Below, piece after piece: positions 52,345 through 60,953 of a DNA stretch of 64,000 nucleotides. Numbering within the stretch: position 1 is the first letter of the stretch; every line of letters begins with the position of its first letter. This DNA is from an uncultured Marvinbryantia sp. (GTDB lineage: Bacteria; Bacillota; Clostridia; Lachnospirales; Lachnospiraceae), in the NCBI GenBank assembly GCA_934394985.1, contig CAKRRF010000004.1:1-64000 (forward strand), read 5' to 3'. The notes under the pieces were generated by a model. That model had not been told where the DNA came from and searched no databases. It saw only the letters and a list, made by a program, of their open reading frames with translations. The translations under genes were made by a program, and so were the position numbers.

Positions 52345-54303
52345 ATGGCAAAGAAAAAACATTCTGCATTAGGCGTAGCAGTGGCAGCGGCAGCAGGTGC
52401 AGCCGTTCTTGCATCAAAGAATCGTAAGGAAAAGGAAAACGTAAAAGTTCACGCAGACCCAAATTACCGTAATACGGAACGCGGAAAACAGGAAAAAAAC
52501 AGTAAAGGTATTTACTATACAAACGGAAATTATGAGGCGTTTGCCCGTCCGGAAAAACCGGAAGGTGTGGATGATAAGCATGCCTATCTGGTGGGAAGCG
52601 GCCTGGCTTCACTGGCGGCAGCCTGTTTTTTGGTAAGAGATGCACAGATGCCGGGAGATCATATTCATATTCTGGAAGCTATGGATATCGCAGGGGGCGC
52701 CTGTGATGGTATCTTCGATCCGACCAGAGGCTATATTATGAGGGGCGGTCGAGAGATGGAAAACCATTTTGAATGTCTGTGGGATCTGTTCCGCAGTATT
52801 CCATCTCTGGAAAAACCAGGTGCATCTGTTCTGGATGAATATTACTGGCTGAATAAGCATGATCCGAACTATTCTCTTTGCCGTGCGACAAAAAACAAGG
52901 GACAGGATGCACATACAGACGGCAAATTCAATCTGAGTCAGAAGGGCTGCATGGAGATCATGAAGCTGTTCTTTACAAAGGATGAGGATTTGTATGATAA
53001 GAAGATCGAAGATGTATTTGATGAAGAGGTATTGAATTCTACCTTCTGGTTATACTGGAGAACCATGTTTGCCTTTGAAAACTGGCACAGTGCATTGGAG
53101 ATGAAGCTGTATATTCAGCGTTTCATTCACCATATCGGAGGACTCCCGGATTTCAGTGCCTTGAAGTTTACAAAATATAATCAGTATGAATCTCTGATTC
53201 TCCCGATGCAGAAGTATCTGGAAGAAGCAGGTGTGGAATTCCGTTTTCATACAGAAGTCACCAATGTGCTGTTTGATATTAAATTAGGAAAGAAAGTAGC
53301 ATCCAGAATCGAATGTAAAGTAAACGGTAAAGAAGAGGATATTCTGCTCACCGAGAATGACCTGGTATTTGTGACGAACGGAAGCTGTACAGAAGGTACC
53401 ATTTACGGCGATCAGAATCATGCACCAAATGGGGATGCAGAAGTGCGTACCAGTGGATGTTGGAGCCTGTGGAAAAACATTGCAAAACAGGATCCGTCTT
53501 TTGGACATCCGGAAAAATTCTGTTCCGATATCCAGAAGACCAACTGGGAATCTGCAACGATCACTACGCTGGATGATAAGATTATTCCATACATTACCAA
53601 TATTTGTAAGAGAGATCCAAAGAGCGGAAATGTAGTAACCGGTGGTATTGTCAGCTGTCAGGATTCTAAATGGCTCTTAAGCTGGACGATTAATCGTCAG
53701 GGGCAGTTCAAGGATCAGGATAAAGACAAAGTATGTGTATGGGTATACAGTCTGTTTACCGATGTACCGGGTGATTATGTGAAAAAACCTATGAAAGATT
53801 GTACCGGTAAGGAGATCACGGAAGAATGGCTGTATCATCTGGGTGTGCCAACTGATCAGATTGAAGAACTGGCAGAGCACAGTGCAGTCTGCGTACCGAC
53901 CATGATGCCATACATCACCGCATTCTTCATGCCAAGAGCAAAAGGTGACAGACCTGACGTGATTCCGGATGGATGCGTGAACTTTGCATTCCTGGGACAG
54001 TTTGCTGAGACACCACGAGATACCATTTTCACCACAGAGTACTCTGTACGTACTGCCATGGAAGCCGTTTACGGACTGCTGGGTGTAGACCGCGGGGTTC
54101 CTGAGGTATGGGGCAGTGTGTATGATGTGAGAGAACTTCTGGATGCCAGCGTGAAGCTGATGGACGGGGTATCTCCACTGGAGATTCCACTTCCGGGACC
54201 ACTGAATCTGGTGAAAAAACCGTTGTTGAAAGCAGTGAAAGGTACCGTAATAGAAAAAGTATTAAGAGATCATAATGTGATCAAAGATTATATGCTGAAA
54301 TAA
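52345..54303 (+). CDS. ohyA: Oleate hydratase (MCRA family)
   Basis: The 652-residue FAD enzyme adds water to the cis-9 double bond of oleate or linoleate to give 10-hydroxy fatty acids, a detoxifying step common in gut bacteria. The FAD-binding loop is LVGSGLASLAAACFLV near residue 76, followed by GGREMENHFECLWDLF and later family blocks such as ATITTLDDKIIPYI and GVNFAFLGQF-like CVNFAFLGQFAETPRD. An N-terminal Ala-rich hydrophobic segment (about 5-25), then KNRKEKE, may associate with the membrane; many OhyA proteins lack it. The start at 52345 has AAAGGTGG upstream. It is a single-gene unit with its own terminator. Confidence 0.93.
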   Translation: MAKKKHSALGVAVAAAAGAAVLASKNRKEKENVKVHADPNYRNTERGKQEKNSKGIYYTNGNYEAFARPEKPEGVDDKHAYLVGSGLASLAAACFLVRDAQMPGDHIHILEAMDIAGGACDGIFDPTRGYIMRGGREMENHFECLWDLFRSIPSLEKPGASVLDEYYWLNKHDPNYSLCRATKNKGQDAHTDGKFNLSQKGCMEIMKLFFTKDEDLYDKKIEDVFDEEVLNSTFWLYWRTMFAFENWHSALEMKLYIQRFIHHIGGLPDFSALKFTKYNQYESLILPMQKYLEEAGVEFRFHTEVTNVLFDIKLGKKVASRIECKVNGKEEDILLTENDLVFVTNGSCTEGTIYGDQNHAPNGDAEVRTSGCWSLWKNIAKQDPSFGHPEKFCSDIQKTNWESATITTLDDKIIPYITNICKRDPKSGNVVTGGIVSCQDSKWLLSWTINRQGQFKDQDKDKVCVWVYSLFTDVPGDYVKKPMKDCTGKEITEEWLYHLGVPTDQIEELAEHSAVCVPTMMPYITAFFMPRAKGDRPDVIPDGCVNFAFLGQFAETPRDTIFTTEYSVRTAMEAVYGLLGVDRGVPEVWGSVYDVRELLDASVKLMDGVSPLEIPLPGPLNLVKKPLLKAVKGTVIEKVLRDHNVIKDYMLK

Positions 54304-54313
54304 AAAAGAAGGA

Positions 54314-54352
54314 GGGCAGTGATTCCGTGGAATCACTGCCCTTTTCTGCAGG
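54314..54352 (+). terminator. Intrinsic terminator after ohyA
   Basis: GGGCAGTGATTCC/GGAATCACTGCCC followed by TTTTC. Confidence 0.88.
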
Positions 54353-54359
54353 TCAAAAA

Positions 54360-54950
54360 TTAATACAGCTGTGTAATAATATCCACACATTTGTCGATAC
54401 CAAGCGTACCGCTGTCCAGACATACGTCATAATGTATAGCATCTCCCCATTTCAGCTCTGTGTAGAACTGGTAATAAGAAGCTCTTCGTTTATCCTTGTC
54501 TTTTAGACGCTTTTCGGAAGGTACATCTGTTTCACCGTATACCTTTACAATTCGTTCTGCACGTTTTTCAAAGTCAGCATGGATAAATACCTTCAGACAA
54601 TCAGCGCTTTTCTCTTTTTCCAGAATCGCATCAGCACAGCGTCCTACGATGACACAGCTTTCTTTTTCTGCAATTTCACGGATAATATTCGTCTGGATGA
54701 TCCACAGCTTATCCTGGTTGCTCATGCCGTTGGCATAACGGGCAACAAAAGCATTGGCCAGCCATCCTCCAGGTACAGCATACTCGCTGCCTTCTTTGAT
54801 ATAGTCAGGACAGAAACCACTTTCTTCTGCCATTTTAATGATCAGTTCCTGATCATAGCATTTAATACCAAGCTTTTCTGCTACATGTTTTCCGATGGTT
54901 CTTCCACCGCTTCCAAACTGTCGACTGATCGTAATGATTCTGTTTGCCAT
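54360..54950 (-). CDS. Cytidylate kinase-like family protein
   Basis: The 196-residue P-loop protein begins ANRIITISRQFGSGGRTIG, the nucleotide-binding loop of the cytidylate kinase-like family (CMP kinase-related, often found as extra copies in clostridia), with VIVGRCADAIL and RIVKVYGE later. It is shorter than the housekeeping CMP kinase and its acceptor is not known. The start at 54950 has GGAGGG upstream. The MITE-like repeat lies 33 nt upstream of the start. Confidence 0.85.
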   Translation of the reverse strand: MANRIITISRQFGSGGRTIGKHVAEKLGIKCYDQELIIKMAEESGFCPDYIKEGSEYAVPGGWLANAFVARYANGMSNQDKLWIIQTNIIREIAEKESCVIVGRCADAILEKEKSADCLKVFIHADFEKRAERIVKVYGETDVPSEKRLKDKDKRRASYYQFYTELKWGDAIHYDVCLDSGTLGIDKCVDIITQLY

Positions 54951-54983
54951 AATGATCCCTCCCATGCTGTTGATGTATAAAAT

Positions 54984-55180
54984 GATGTCGGGGTCAAAAG
55001 CCCCCGACTTTGATGCTTACGGATTGTTTCGTGCTATGCACTCCCACAATCCGCCCCAATATTCGCATATCGTGGGACTATCATCCCACTTTTATGCTCA
55101 TATCGGGGCGGGTTCCAAGGACTTTCACCCACCTATGAGCAAGCTCATGTGGGTTTAGACCTTTTGACCCTAGCATCATA
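54984..55180. repeat. MITE-like intergenic repeat with imperfect terminal inverted repeats
   Basis: The ends are GATGTCGGGGTCAAAAG and CTTTTGACCCTAGCATC, imperfect inverted repeats. Between them several nested stems are seen (CCCCCGACTTTGATG region, CGTGGGAC/ATCCCAC, CACCCAC/GTGGGT, CCGCCCC/GGGGCGG). There is no credible gene. Part of the element recurs at 23036-23091. The length and ends fit a non-autonomous mobile repeat or a conserved structured RNA. Confidence 0.6.
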
Positions 55181-55253
55181 GAATGATTATAGCATATGTT
55201 GCGTGATTTTTCACTTTGGATTTTACTTCAGGATTGTAAAATACCATAGTCAG

Positions 55254-55303
55254 AATAAAAAATGAGCAGCTGTTTTACCGGCGGTATGCCGTGTCAGCTA
55301 CTC
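55254..55303 (-). terminator. Intrinsic terminator of the GntR gene
   Basis: On the minus strand GAGTAGCTG and CAGCTGCTC arms are followed by ATTTTTTATT. Confidence 0.85.
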
Positions 55304-55329
55304 GATGTATGGTGTAGGTTACATATTTT

Positions 55330-56007
55330 TTAAGATGCAGAAGAAGATTCATGATCAATCTTAATCGGCATAAGCAGATGATTCAGAAGAATGTGGTATG
55401 CTTCATCTCCGTGATGTTCCTTTAAAGCGACAAGATAGGCTTCGTGCTCGGCAATCGTTCCTTTGAGACGACCGACGTGTCTGGTCAGGGCATCGTTAGA
55501 GGTAAGCCGTATCATATACATATGGCGCTGATACAGCTGCTCAAATTCAGAGTTATTAATATATTCCACCAGTTTAAGATGAAATCTGTGGTCACAACTG
55601 ATGAATTCTTCCAGAGCTTCGTGATTTTCGTCTGCTTTTTGTGCATGAACGCGCATCTGGATAAGCAGATCCTCCAGTGCGGCGAGAAGAGCTTTTCCCT
55701 TTGGGGTATCAATGGAATCTGCAATGGTATGTGTACAAAAACCTTCGATGGCGCATCGCACCTGAATGCTTTCTGTCATATCTTTTTCATTTAACTGACG
55801 AAGCTGAAATCCTTTACTCGGGACAATGTTGATATAACCGTCCTGGCTCAGGCATTGCAGTGCTTCTCTCATGGGTGTTCTTGAGATTCCGACAGTAGCA
55901 GAGAGCTTTGTCTCAGAATATAGAACGTTTGGGACAAGCTCGCCAGAGAGAATCTTCCCTTTTATATAATCATATGCTTGCTGTTGCAGTAAACTTTTTG
56001 CTTTCAT
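55330..56007 (-). CDS. GntR family transcriptional regulator (FadR/FCD type)
   Basis: The 225-residue regulator has an N-terminal winged helix (about 1-75; LYSETKLSATVGISRTPMRE is the recognition region) and a C-terminal all-helical FCD ligand domain (about 85-220; SCDHRFHLKLVEYI with metal-type His). FadR-type regulators respond to sugar acids or other organic acids. It is divergent from the cyclase/KPR/YhcH/SDR operon 340 nt away, whose promoter overlaps a palindrome of the sort GntR proteins bind. No strong ribosome binding site is seen; the start is set by the family N-terminus. Confidence 0.9.
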   Translation of the reverse strand: MKAKSLLQQQAYDYIKGKILSGELVPNVLYSETKLSATVGISRTPMREALQCLSQDGYINIVPSKGFQLRQLNEKDMTESIQVRCAIEGFCTHTIADSIDTPKGKALLAALEDLLIQMRVHAQKADENHEALEEFISCDHRFHLKLVEYINNSEFEQLYQRHMYMIRLTSNDALTRHVGRLKGTIAEHEAYLVALKEHHGDEAYHILLNHLLMPIKIDHESSSAS

Positions 56008-56346
56008 AATATATGTATTGACTCCGATCCAAAAGATGTAGTGATACCAGGGTGAAAGACCGGTCGGGTATTCCTGTGAAAATGTGCAGTTTCGTTCCGC
56101 TTCCTTTAACTGGACATCATTATTATGTTAATATAAGTGTCAGAAAAGGTCAAGAACAGAATTGAAAACAAGAAAAATTGCAAAAAAGAATACAAAAATT
56201 TGTATATATAGTATAATATTTATGTATTGACAACAGACCGATATACCGGTATACTGGTTATAACGAAAGCCATTCTTTCCCAGAAACAATGGCCGTGCTG
56301 TCAATAATAATCATTATAAAAAACATAAGAAACGGAGGAAATTATT
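56008..56346. other. Divergent regulatory region between GntR gene and its presumed operon
   Basis: About 340 nt without a gene. Its right part holds the promoter and operator at 56227-56258 and an AT-rich leader with an AGGAGG-type site at 56334-56340. The left part must contain the GntR promoter, but no convincing match was found. Confidence 0.6.
56227..56258 (+). promoter_or_regulatory. Promoter with GntR-type operator for the cyclase operon
   Basis: TTGACA (56227-56232), a 17-nt spacer and TATACT (56250-56255). A palindrome ACCGGTATACTGGT (56245-56258, one mismatch) covers the -10 box. The likely ligand-responsive repressor is the divergent GntR protein. Confidence 0.7.
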
Positions 56347-57039
56347 ATGAACAGTGTTTATCAGATGGGAGATTTAAGAATCGTAGACTTAACAAAAGAG
56401 CTTGATCCGGCTACCGAATCAAGAAGATGTCATATGTATCGTTTTAACACAGGCGGTCCTATTCCGGATTTCCACACAATCATGGACCTTACCAGCCATC
56501 TTGGAACTCATTGTGAGTGTCCTTATCATCATGATGATACATGGCCAAGCGTTGCAGAGCTTCCACTCACTACCTTCCTTGGAAGAGCAATCTACCTGGA
56601 TTTCAAAGATACTGTTGCACCATATACTCATATTACACCAGCAGATCTTGATAGAATCACAGAAGGAAAGATCAAAGAAGGCGATATCGTAATCATTGAC
56701 TCCGCTTATAAAATGACACCATTTACACCGGATACAAACACAGAAAAAGACCACAGACTTCTGATTAACGGTGAAGTAGCTGAATGGTTCCGTGACCATA
56801 AGGTAAAATGTGTAGGTTTTGGTGATGGTGTTTCTATCGAAAACAGCAACGAAGATGTTAAGCCATTCCATGATATCCTGATGGCAGAGAACATTGTATT
56901 CCTGGAAGTATTAAAGAACCTGGAACAGCTTCAGAGTGATGTATTCTTCATGAGCTATTCTCCACTTCCAATTCTGGGACTGGATTCCTGCCCGGTACGT
57001 GCATACGCGATCGAAGGACTTCCGGGATTCACAGAGTAA
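56347..57039 (+). CDS. Cyclase family protein (kynurenine formamidase-like metal hydrolase)
   Basis: The 230-residue protein has the cyclase-family fold with DLTKELDP at the start and the metal motif SHLGTHCECPYHHDDTW near residue 57. The usual H-x-G-T-H-x-D-x-P-x-H is read here with Glu in place of Asp and flanking Cys residues, so metal ligation may differ. Relatives hydrolyse N-formylkynurenine, isatin or cyclic amides, or act in polyketide cyclisation. As first gene of a GntR-controlled operon with KPR, YhcH and SDR, a sugar-acid or lactone substrate is more likely. Good GGAGG site. Confidence 0.82.
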   Translation: MNSVYQMGDLRIVDLTKELDPATESRRCHMYRFNTGGPIPDFHTIMDLTSHLGTHCECPYHHDDTWPSVAELPLTTFLGRAIYLDFKDTVAPYTHITPADLDRITEGKIKEGDIVIIDSAYKMTPFTPDTNTEKDHRLLINGEVAEWFRDHKVKCVGFGDGVSIENSNEDVKPFHDILMAENIVFLEVLKNLEQLQSDVFFMSYSPLPILGLDSCPVRAYAIEGLPGFTE

Positions 57040-57065
57040 TCAGGAAAAGATAAAGGAGACAGGAT

Positions 57066-57983
57066 ATGAAAATAGTAGTAATCGGAGCCGGAGCGATGGG
57101 CTCTATATATGGCGGACATCTTTCTCAGAACAATGAAGTCTACATTGTAGATACCAATCAGGCTGTTGTAGATGCGATTAATGCAAACGGTCTGCAGATC
57201 GATGAAAATGGTGTGACAAATACCTATCATCCAAAGGCTGTTTCCAGTACAGAAGGTATTACAGACGTAGATCTGGTAATTCTTTTCGTAAAAGCAATCT
57301 TTTCAAAAGCTGCACTGGAAGGCAATAAGCATATTATCGGCGAGCATACCCGTCTTCTTACCCTGCAGAACGGGGCTGGTCATGAGCATCTGCTGATGGA
57401 GTATGTACCAAAGGAAAGAGTAATCATCGGTACAACAGAAGACAACGGTGCGGTACTTGGCATGGGTCATGTAAGACGTGGCGGTGTCGGTAAAACAAAT
57501 GCCGGTATGCTTGTAGAAGATCAGGAAGGTTTCCTTGCAAAGATGAAGGAATCCTTTGACAGCTGTGGATTTACGCTGAACATCTGTGATACTATTCAGC
57601 AGCTGATCTGGGATAAACTGTTTACGAATGTATCTCTCAGTGCAGTGACAGGTATTCTGCAGGTAGATATGGGATATATTGCAGCAAATCCATATGCATG
57701 GAATATGACCTGCAAGCTGATTCACGAGGCAGTAGAAGTAGCGCATGCGCTGGGACTGAAAGCGGACGAAGATGAGATCGTGAAGAAGGTAAAAGAGACT
57801 TCTGTAAATAATCCAAACGGCTGTACATCTATTCGTGCAGACCTGAGAGTGCCGAGAAAAACAGAAGTAGATACCATCAGCGGTGCAGTTGTAAGAGCAG
57901 CGAAAGAGGTGGGAGTCGAAGTACCATCTCATGAATTTGTAGTAAATATGGTACATGCAATGGAAGGAAGGGATAAAGAATGA
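57066..57983 (+). CDS. Ketopantoate reductase family protein (PanE/ApbA-like)
   Basis: The 305-residue NAD(P)H-dependent oxidoreductase starts KIVVIGAGAMGSIYGGHL (Rossmann loop) and has LLTLQNGAGHEH and a C-terminal helical domain with LIWDKLFTNVSLSAVTGIL (family-type Lys and Asn). PanE makes pantoate for coenzyme A, but catabolic paralogues reduce other 2-keto acids. Placement inside this operon favours a paralogue acting on a sugar acid. AAGGAG lies before the ATG, and the next gene overlaps by 4 nt. Confidence 0.88.
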   Translation: MKIVVIGAGAMGSIYGGHLSQNNEVYIVDTNQAVVDAINANGLQIDENGVTNTYHPKAVSSTEGITDVDLVILFVKAIFSKAALEGNKHIIGEHTRLLTLQNGAGHEHLLMEYVPKERVIIGTTEDNGAVLGMGHVRRGGVGKTNAGMLVEDQEGFLAKMKESFDSCGFTLNICDTIQQLIWDKLFTNVSLSAVTGILQVDMGYIAANPYAWNMTCKLIHEAVEVAHALGLKADEDEIVKKVKETSVNNPNGCTSIRADLRVPRKTEVDTISGAVVRAAKEVGVEVPSHEFVVNMVHAMEGRDKE

Positions 57984-58444
57984 TTTTTTCATCAATTCAC
58001 ACATGCGATAACTATACAGAGTATCCGGAAGTGATCCGCAAGGTAATTGATTATTTAAAGAGCAATGATTTTGTCAACATGGAGCCTGGAGTATATGAGA
58101 TTGAAGGAAAAGATATCTACGCACAGGTATTTGATGCGGAAACAGGAAGCGTAGAGGAAAAGAGACCGGAATCTCATAAGAATTATCTGGATGTTCAGTT
58201 TCTGGCTTCCGGAGAGGAAAAGCTGGGCTTTACTCCACTGAAATATGAGTATGAAGTGGATGAGTATTTTGAAGAGAGAGATCTGATCTTCTATAAAAAA
58301 GTGGAAAACGAAGGATTTGTTCATGCAACACCTGGATGCTTCACAGTATTCTTCCCATCTGATGTACACAGACCAGCAGTAGCAGTTGACAAGCCAATGA
58401 CAGTACGTAAGGTAGTTGTTAAGGTGAGAACAACATTGATTTAA
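57980..58444 (+). CDS. YhcH/YjgK/YiaL family protein
   Basis: The 154-residue cupin-like protein has NYLDVQFLASGEEKLGF and FTVFFPSDVHRPAVAV, the family signatures with metal-type His and Asp. Members such as YiaL, NanQ (YhcH) and EbgC act as anomerases or assist in hexuronate, sialic acid or galactoside use. Its 4-nt overlap with the KPR gene shows translational coupling and strengthens the sugar/sugar-acid reading of the operon. A terminator follows. Confidence 0.88.
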   Translation: MIFSSIHTCDNYTEYPEVIRKVIDYLKSNDFVNMEPGVYEIEGKDIYAQVFDAETGSVEEKRPESHKNYLDVQFLASGEEKLGFTPLKYEYEVDEYFEERDLIFYKKVENEGFVHATPGCFTVFFPSDVHRPAVAVDKPMTVRKVVVKVRTTLI

Positions 58445-58456
58445 CCGTTTGATTTA

Positions 58457-58492
58457 ATGAATCCGGTGCCAACCTGGCACCGGATTTTATCA
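58457..58492 (+). terminator. Intrinsic terminator
   Basis: ATCCGGTGCC/GGCACCGGAT with a short loop, then TTTAT. It may end the three-gene operon or attenuate into the SDR gene. Confidence 0.85.
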
Positions 58493-58567
58493 TATCAGAA
58501 AAGTATGGAATGTTAGAGTTCGAACAGTTACCTCAAACCAACATGGTATAGAAATAAGGAGTGCGAT

Positions 58568-59425
58568 ATGAAAACAATTGATTTAACAGGAAAAACAGCG
58601 ATTGTAACAGGTGGAAGCGGAACATTGTGTTCTGTCATGGCAAGTGGCTTTGCGGAAAACGGAGCAAAGGTAGCGCTTATTGGACGCAATAAAGAAAAGC
58701 TGGCAAAGGTAGTCGAACAGATTATTTCTGAAGTAGAAAAAAAGAATGGTACAGCTCCGAGCGTGAAAGGATATAGCTGCAATGTGACAAATAAAGCAGA
58801 GCTAGAGAAAACCGCAGAAGTGATCAGAAAAGAACTTGGCAGCTGCGACATTCTTCTCAATGGTGCAGGTGGAAATCAGCCGGGTGCCATTACTTCTATT
58901 GAGATGCTTGGAAAAGAAGTAACAGAAGGAGAAGATTCCTTCTGGAATCTGGATGAAGACAAGATCAGAGATGTGGTAGAATTGAACTATATGGGTACGC
59001 TGCTTCCGATTCAGGTATTTACCCAGGATATGCGGAAGAAGAGAAGTGGAAGCATTATCAATATCGCATCCGTTACAGCCATTCTTCCACTGACCAAGGT
59101 AATGGCTTATGGCAATGCCAAGAGTGCCATAGTAAATCTGACCCAGTGGCTGTCTACCCACTTTGGTGAGAGCGGAATCCGCTGTAATGCCATCGCTCCA
59201 GGATTCTATGCAGCGGAGCAGAATCATGACCTGTTGTTCCAGCCAGATGGAAGCTATACGCCGAGAGCTCACAAGATCATTACAGGAACACCGATGGGAC
59301 GTTTTGGCAATCCAGATGATCTTGTAGGTGCAGCATTATTCCTGGCAAGTGACGAAATGTCTCGATTTGTAAATGGAATCGTACTCCCGGTAGATGGTGG
59401 CTATAGTGCATACAGTGGAGTGTAA
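58568..59425 (+). CDS. SDR family oxidoreductase (mannonate/gluconate dehydrogenase-like)
   Basis: The 285-residue short-chain dehydrogenase has the cofactor loop TGGSGTLCSVMA (Cys where the third Gly is usual), the LNGAGGN strand, catalytic Ser in INIASVTA and YGNAK (Tyr, Lys). Insertions such as SIEMLGKEVTEGEDSFWNLD around residues 103-122 are like SDRs annotated as D-mannonate oxidoreductases. It likely reduces or oxidises a sugar acid. A good AAGGAG site is present. It follows the YhcH gene after a terminator, so it may also have its own promoter. Confidence 0.85.
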   Translation: MKTIDLTGKTAIVTGGSGTLCSVMASGFAENGAKVALIGRNKEKLAKVVEQIISEVEKKNGTAPSVKGYSCNVTNKAELEKTAEVIRKELGSCDILLNGAGGNQPGAITSIEMLGKEVTEGEDSFWNLDEDKIRDVVELNYMGTLLPIQVFTQDMRKKRSGSIINIASVTAILPLTKVMAYGNAKSAIVNLTQWLSTHFGESGIRCNAIAPGFYAAEQNHDLLFQPDGSYTPRAHKIITGTPMGRFGNPDDLVGAALFLASDEMSRFVNGIVLPVDGGYSAYSGV

Positions 59426-59878
59426 AATATAATTTTTAGTAAAACAGGAGGACTCTGCAATTAGATTCTTCCTGTTTTTCTTTAGAACAGTTATCAGCAA
59501 ATAGCAATATGGATTGCGAATATTCGTTTAGCTTTGTATAAAATACAAATACTATATATCATAAGATGCATAATAAAATGTTATACAAATAAAATTGACA
59601 AAAAGATAATCATTTGCTATATTAAAGATAACAAACGATAAAGTGAAAAAACAATACCGAAGAGAATGAAAAGAGTACAAAAGATAATTAAAGCATATAT
59701 TTCAATTCAAAGTGCAGTGCACTATCTGAAAGCCCTATCTCCGTTCAGGAAATTATGCTTTCGTAATAAATGAAATAAAAATATACGAGGGCTGAAAGGT
59801 TAAATGAAGATCCAAAAAAGACAGCATATAGGATGAAATTCCGGCAGCCCTTGAAAAAAGGAGGATGACAGAAGCCGG
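59426..59878. other. Gene-free leader of the Rpn element
   Basis: The first ~50 nt hold a weak terminator of the SDR gene (AACAGGA/TTCCTGTTTTT). From 59555 the sequence matches 34408-34620. A promoter reads TTGACA (59595-59600), 17-nt spacer, TATATT (59618-59623). The leader of ~250 nt ends with AAAAGGAGG before the Rpn start. No other gene is seen. Confidence 0.6.
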
Positions 59879-60811
59879 ATGGCATATACTGCAATCAGAG
59901 ACACTATTTATATCTCAGATAAAGAGGCACAGTATGATAAAGAAGCAAAAGAGATTATGGGCAATAAAAACATTTTAGCCTGGCTTCTGGTGAATGTGGT
60001 CGAAGAATTTTATGGAATGGAACCAAAAGATGTGGTCGCATACATAGAAGGAAAACCATATGTTGGAATTGTTCCGGTAAATCCAGGTATGACCAATGCA
60101 GCAGAAGGAGAAGCAGGAGAGAAGATTGTTGGTCTGAATACAGGAAATTTTGAAAAAAACGAAGGGGTAGTCTGTTTTGATATCTTGTTTTTTGCTCGGA
60201 CTCGTGATGGAAAATCTAAGATTATTATAGATGTAGAGATTCAAAAAGATGAACCGACAGCATATCATATTTTAAATCGTGCTGTATTTTATGTAAGCAG
60301 ATAGATATCATCTCAGAAAGAACGGGAATTTGTGAAGTCTCAATATAATAATATCAGGCAGGTATATAGTGTATGGATTTGCCTGAATCAGCACAAAGAT
60401 ACTTTGCAACATATTCATTTTACAAAAAAAGAATTATTGGGAGAAAAAAATTGGAAAGGAAAGATGGAAATTCCTAATATCATTATGTTAGGGGTAACAC
60501 AGAAGTTAGCGAAGCCAAAAGAAACAAATAGATTACATTATTTGCTGCGAACATTATTTTCAAATGAATTAGATACTGATAAAAAAATAGATATACTGCA
60601 AAATGAATATCATATACAAATGGAAGAAAATATGAGGAAAGGATTCGATAATATGTGTAATCTGAGTCAGGGAATTAGAGAAAAAGGAGAAGATTGCGGG
60701 ATGAAATTATTCCAAAAGTTAATGGAGATGGGGCGAATGGAAGAGTGCCATCGTGCGATGAATGATGTGTCTTATCGCAAAAAGCTGATGAAGGAATTTA
60801 ACATTCAATAA
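59879..60811 (+). pseudogene. Rpn family recombination-promoting nuclease/putative transposase, split by a stop codon
   Basis: The frame 59879-60304 (141 residues) and the frame resuming after it to 60811 are in the same phase and together give one Rpn/PD-(D/E)XK-type protein of about 310 residues. The N-terminal part has FDILFFARTRDG and IIIDVEIQKDE, the nuclease-type D...E-x-Q motif. The C-terminal part starts ISSQKEREF, which normally follows directly. A TAG at 60302-60304 stands where a sense codon (often Leu) is expected. The simplest reading is a nonsense mutation. The C-terminal half could still be made from the GTG at 60332. A relic of the same leader lies at 34.4 kb. Confidence 0.8.
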
Positions 60812-60953
60812 TAAATATAAGATCTATAAACGAATTTATTCAGGAATGAAGTATATTATGGAAAATGAATGGATTACTGCTTAAATAAAGAAGAGGTTGA
60901 AGTACTATGGTTTAGTGAATCAGCCTCTTCTTTCTAATGCGTAAAAATATTTA

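Noticed and set aside
60302-60304. TAG in the Rpn gene as a pyrrolysine codon, prompted by corrinoid methyl-transfer genes nearby
   Set aside because: No pyl genes or MtmB/MtbB/MttB-type genes are seen, and the position normally holds a hydrophobic residue; a nonsense mutation is simpler.
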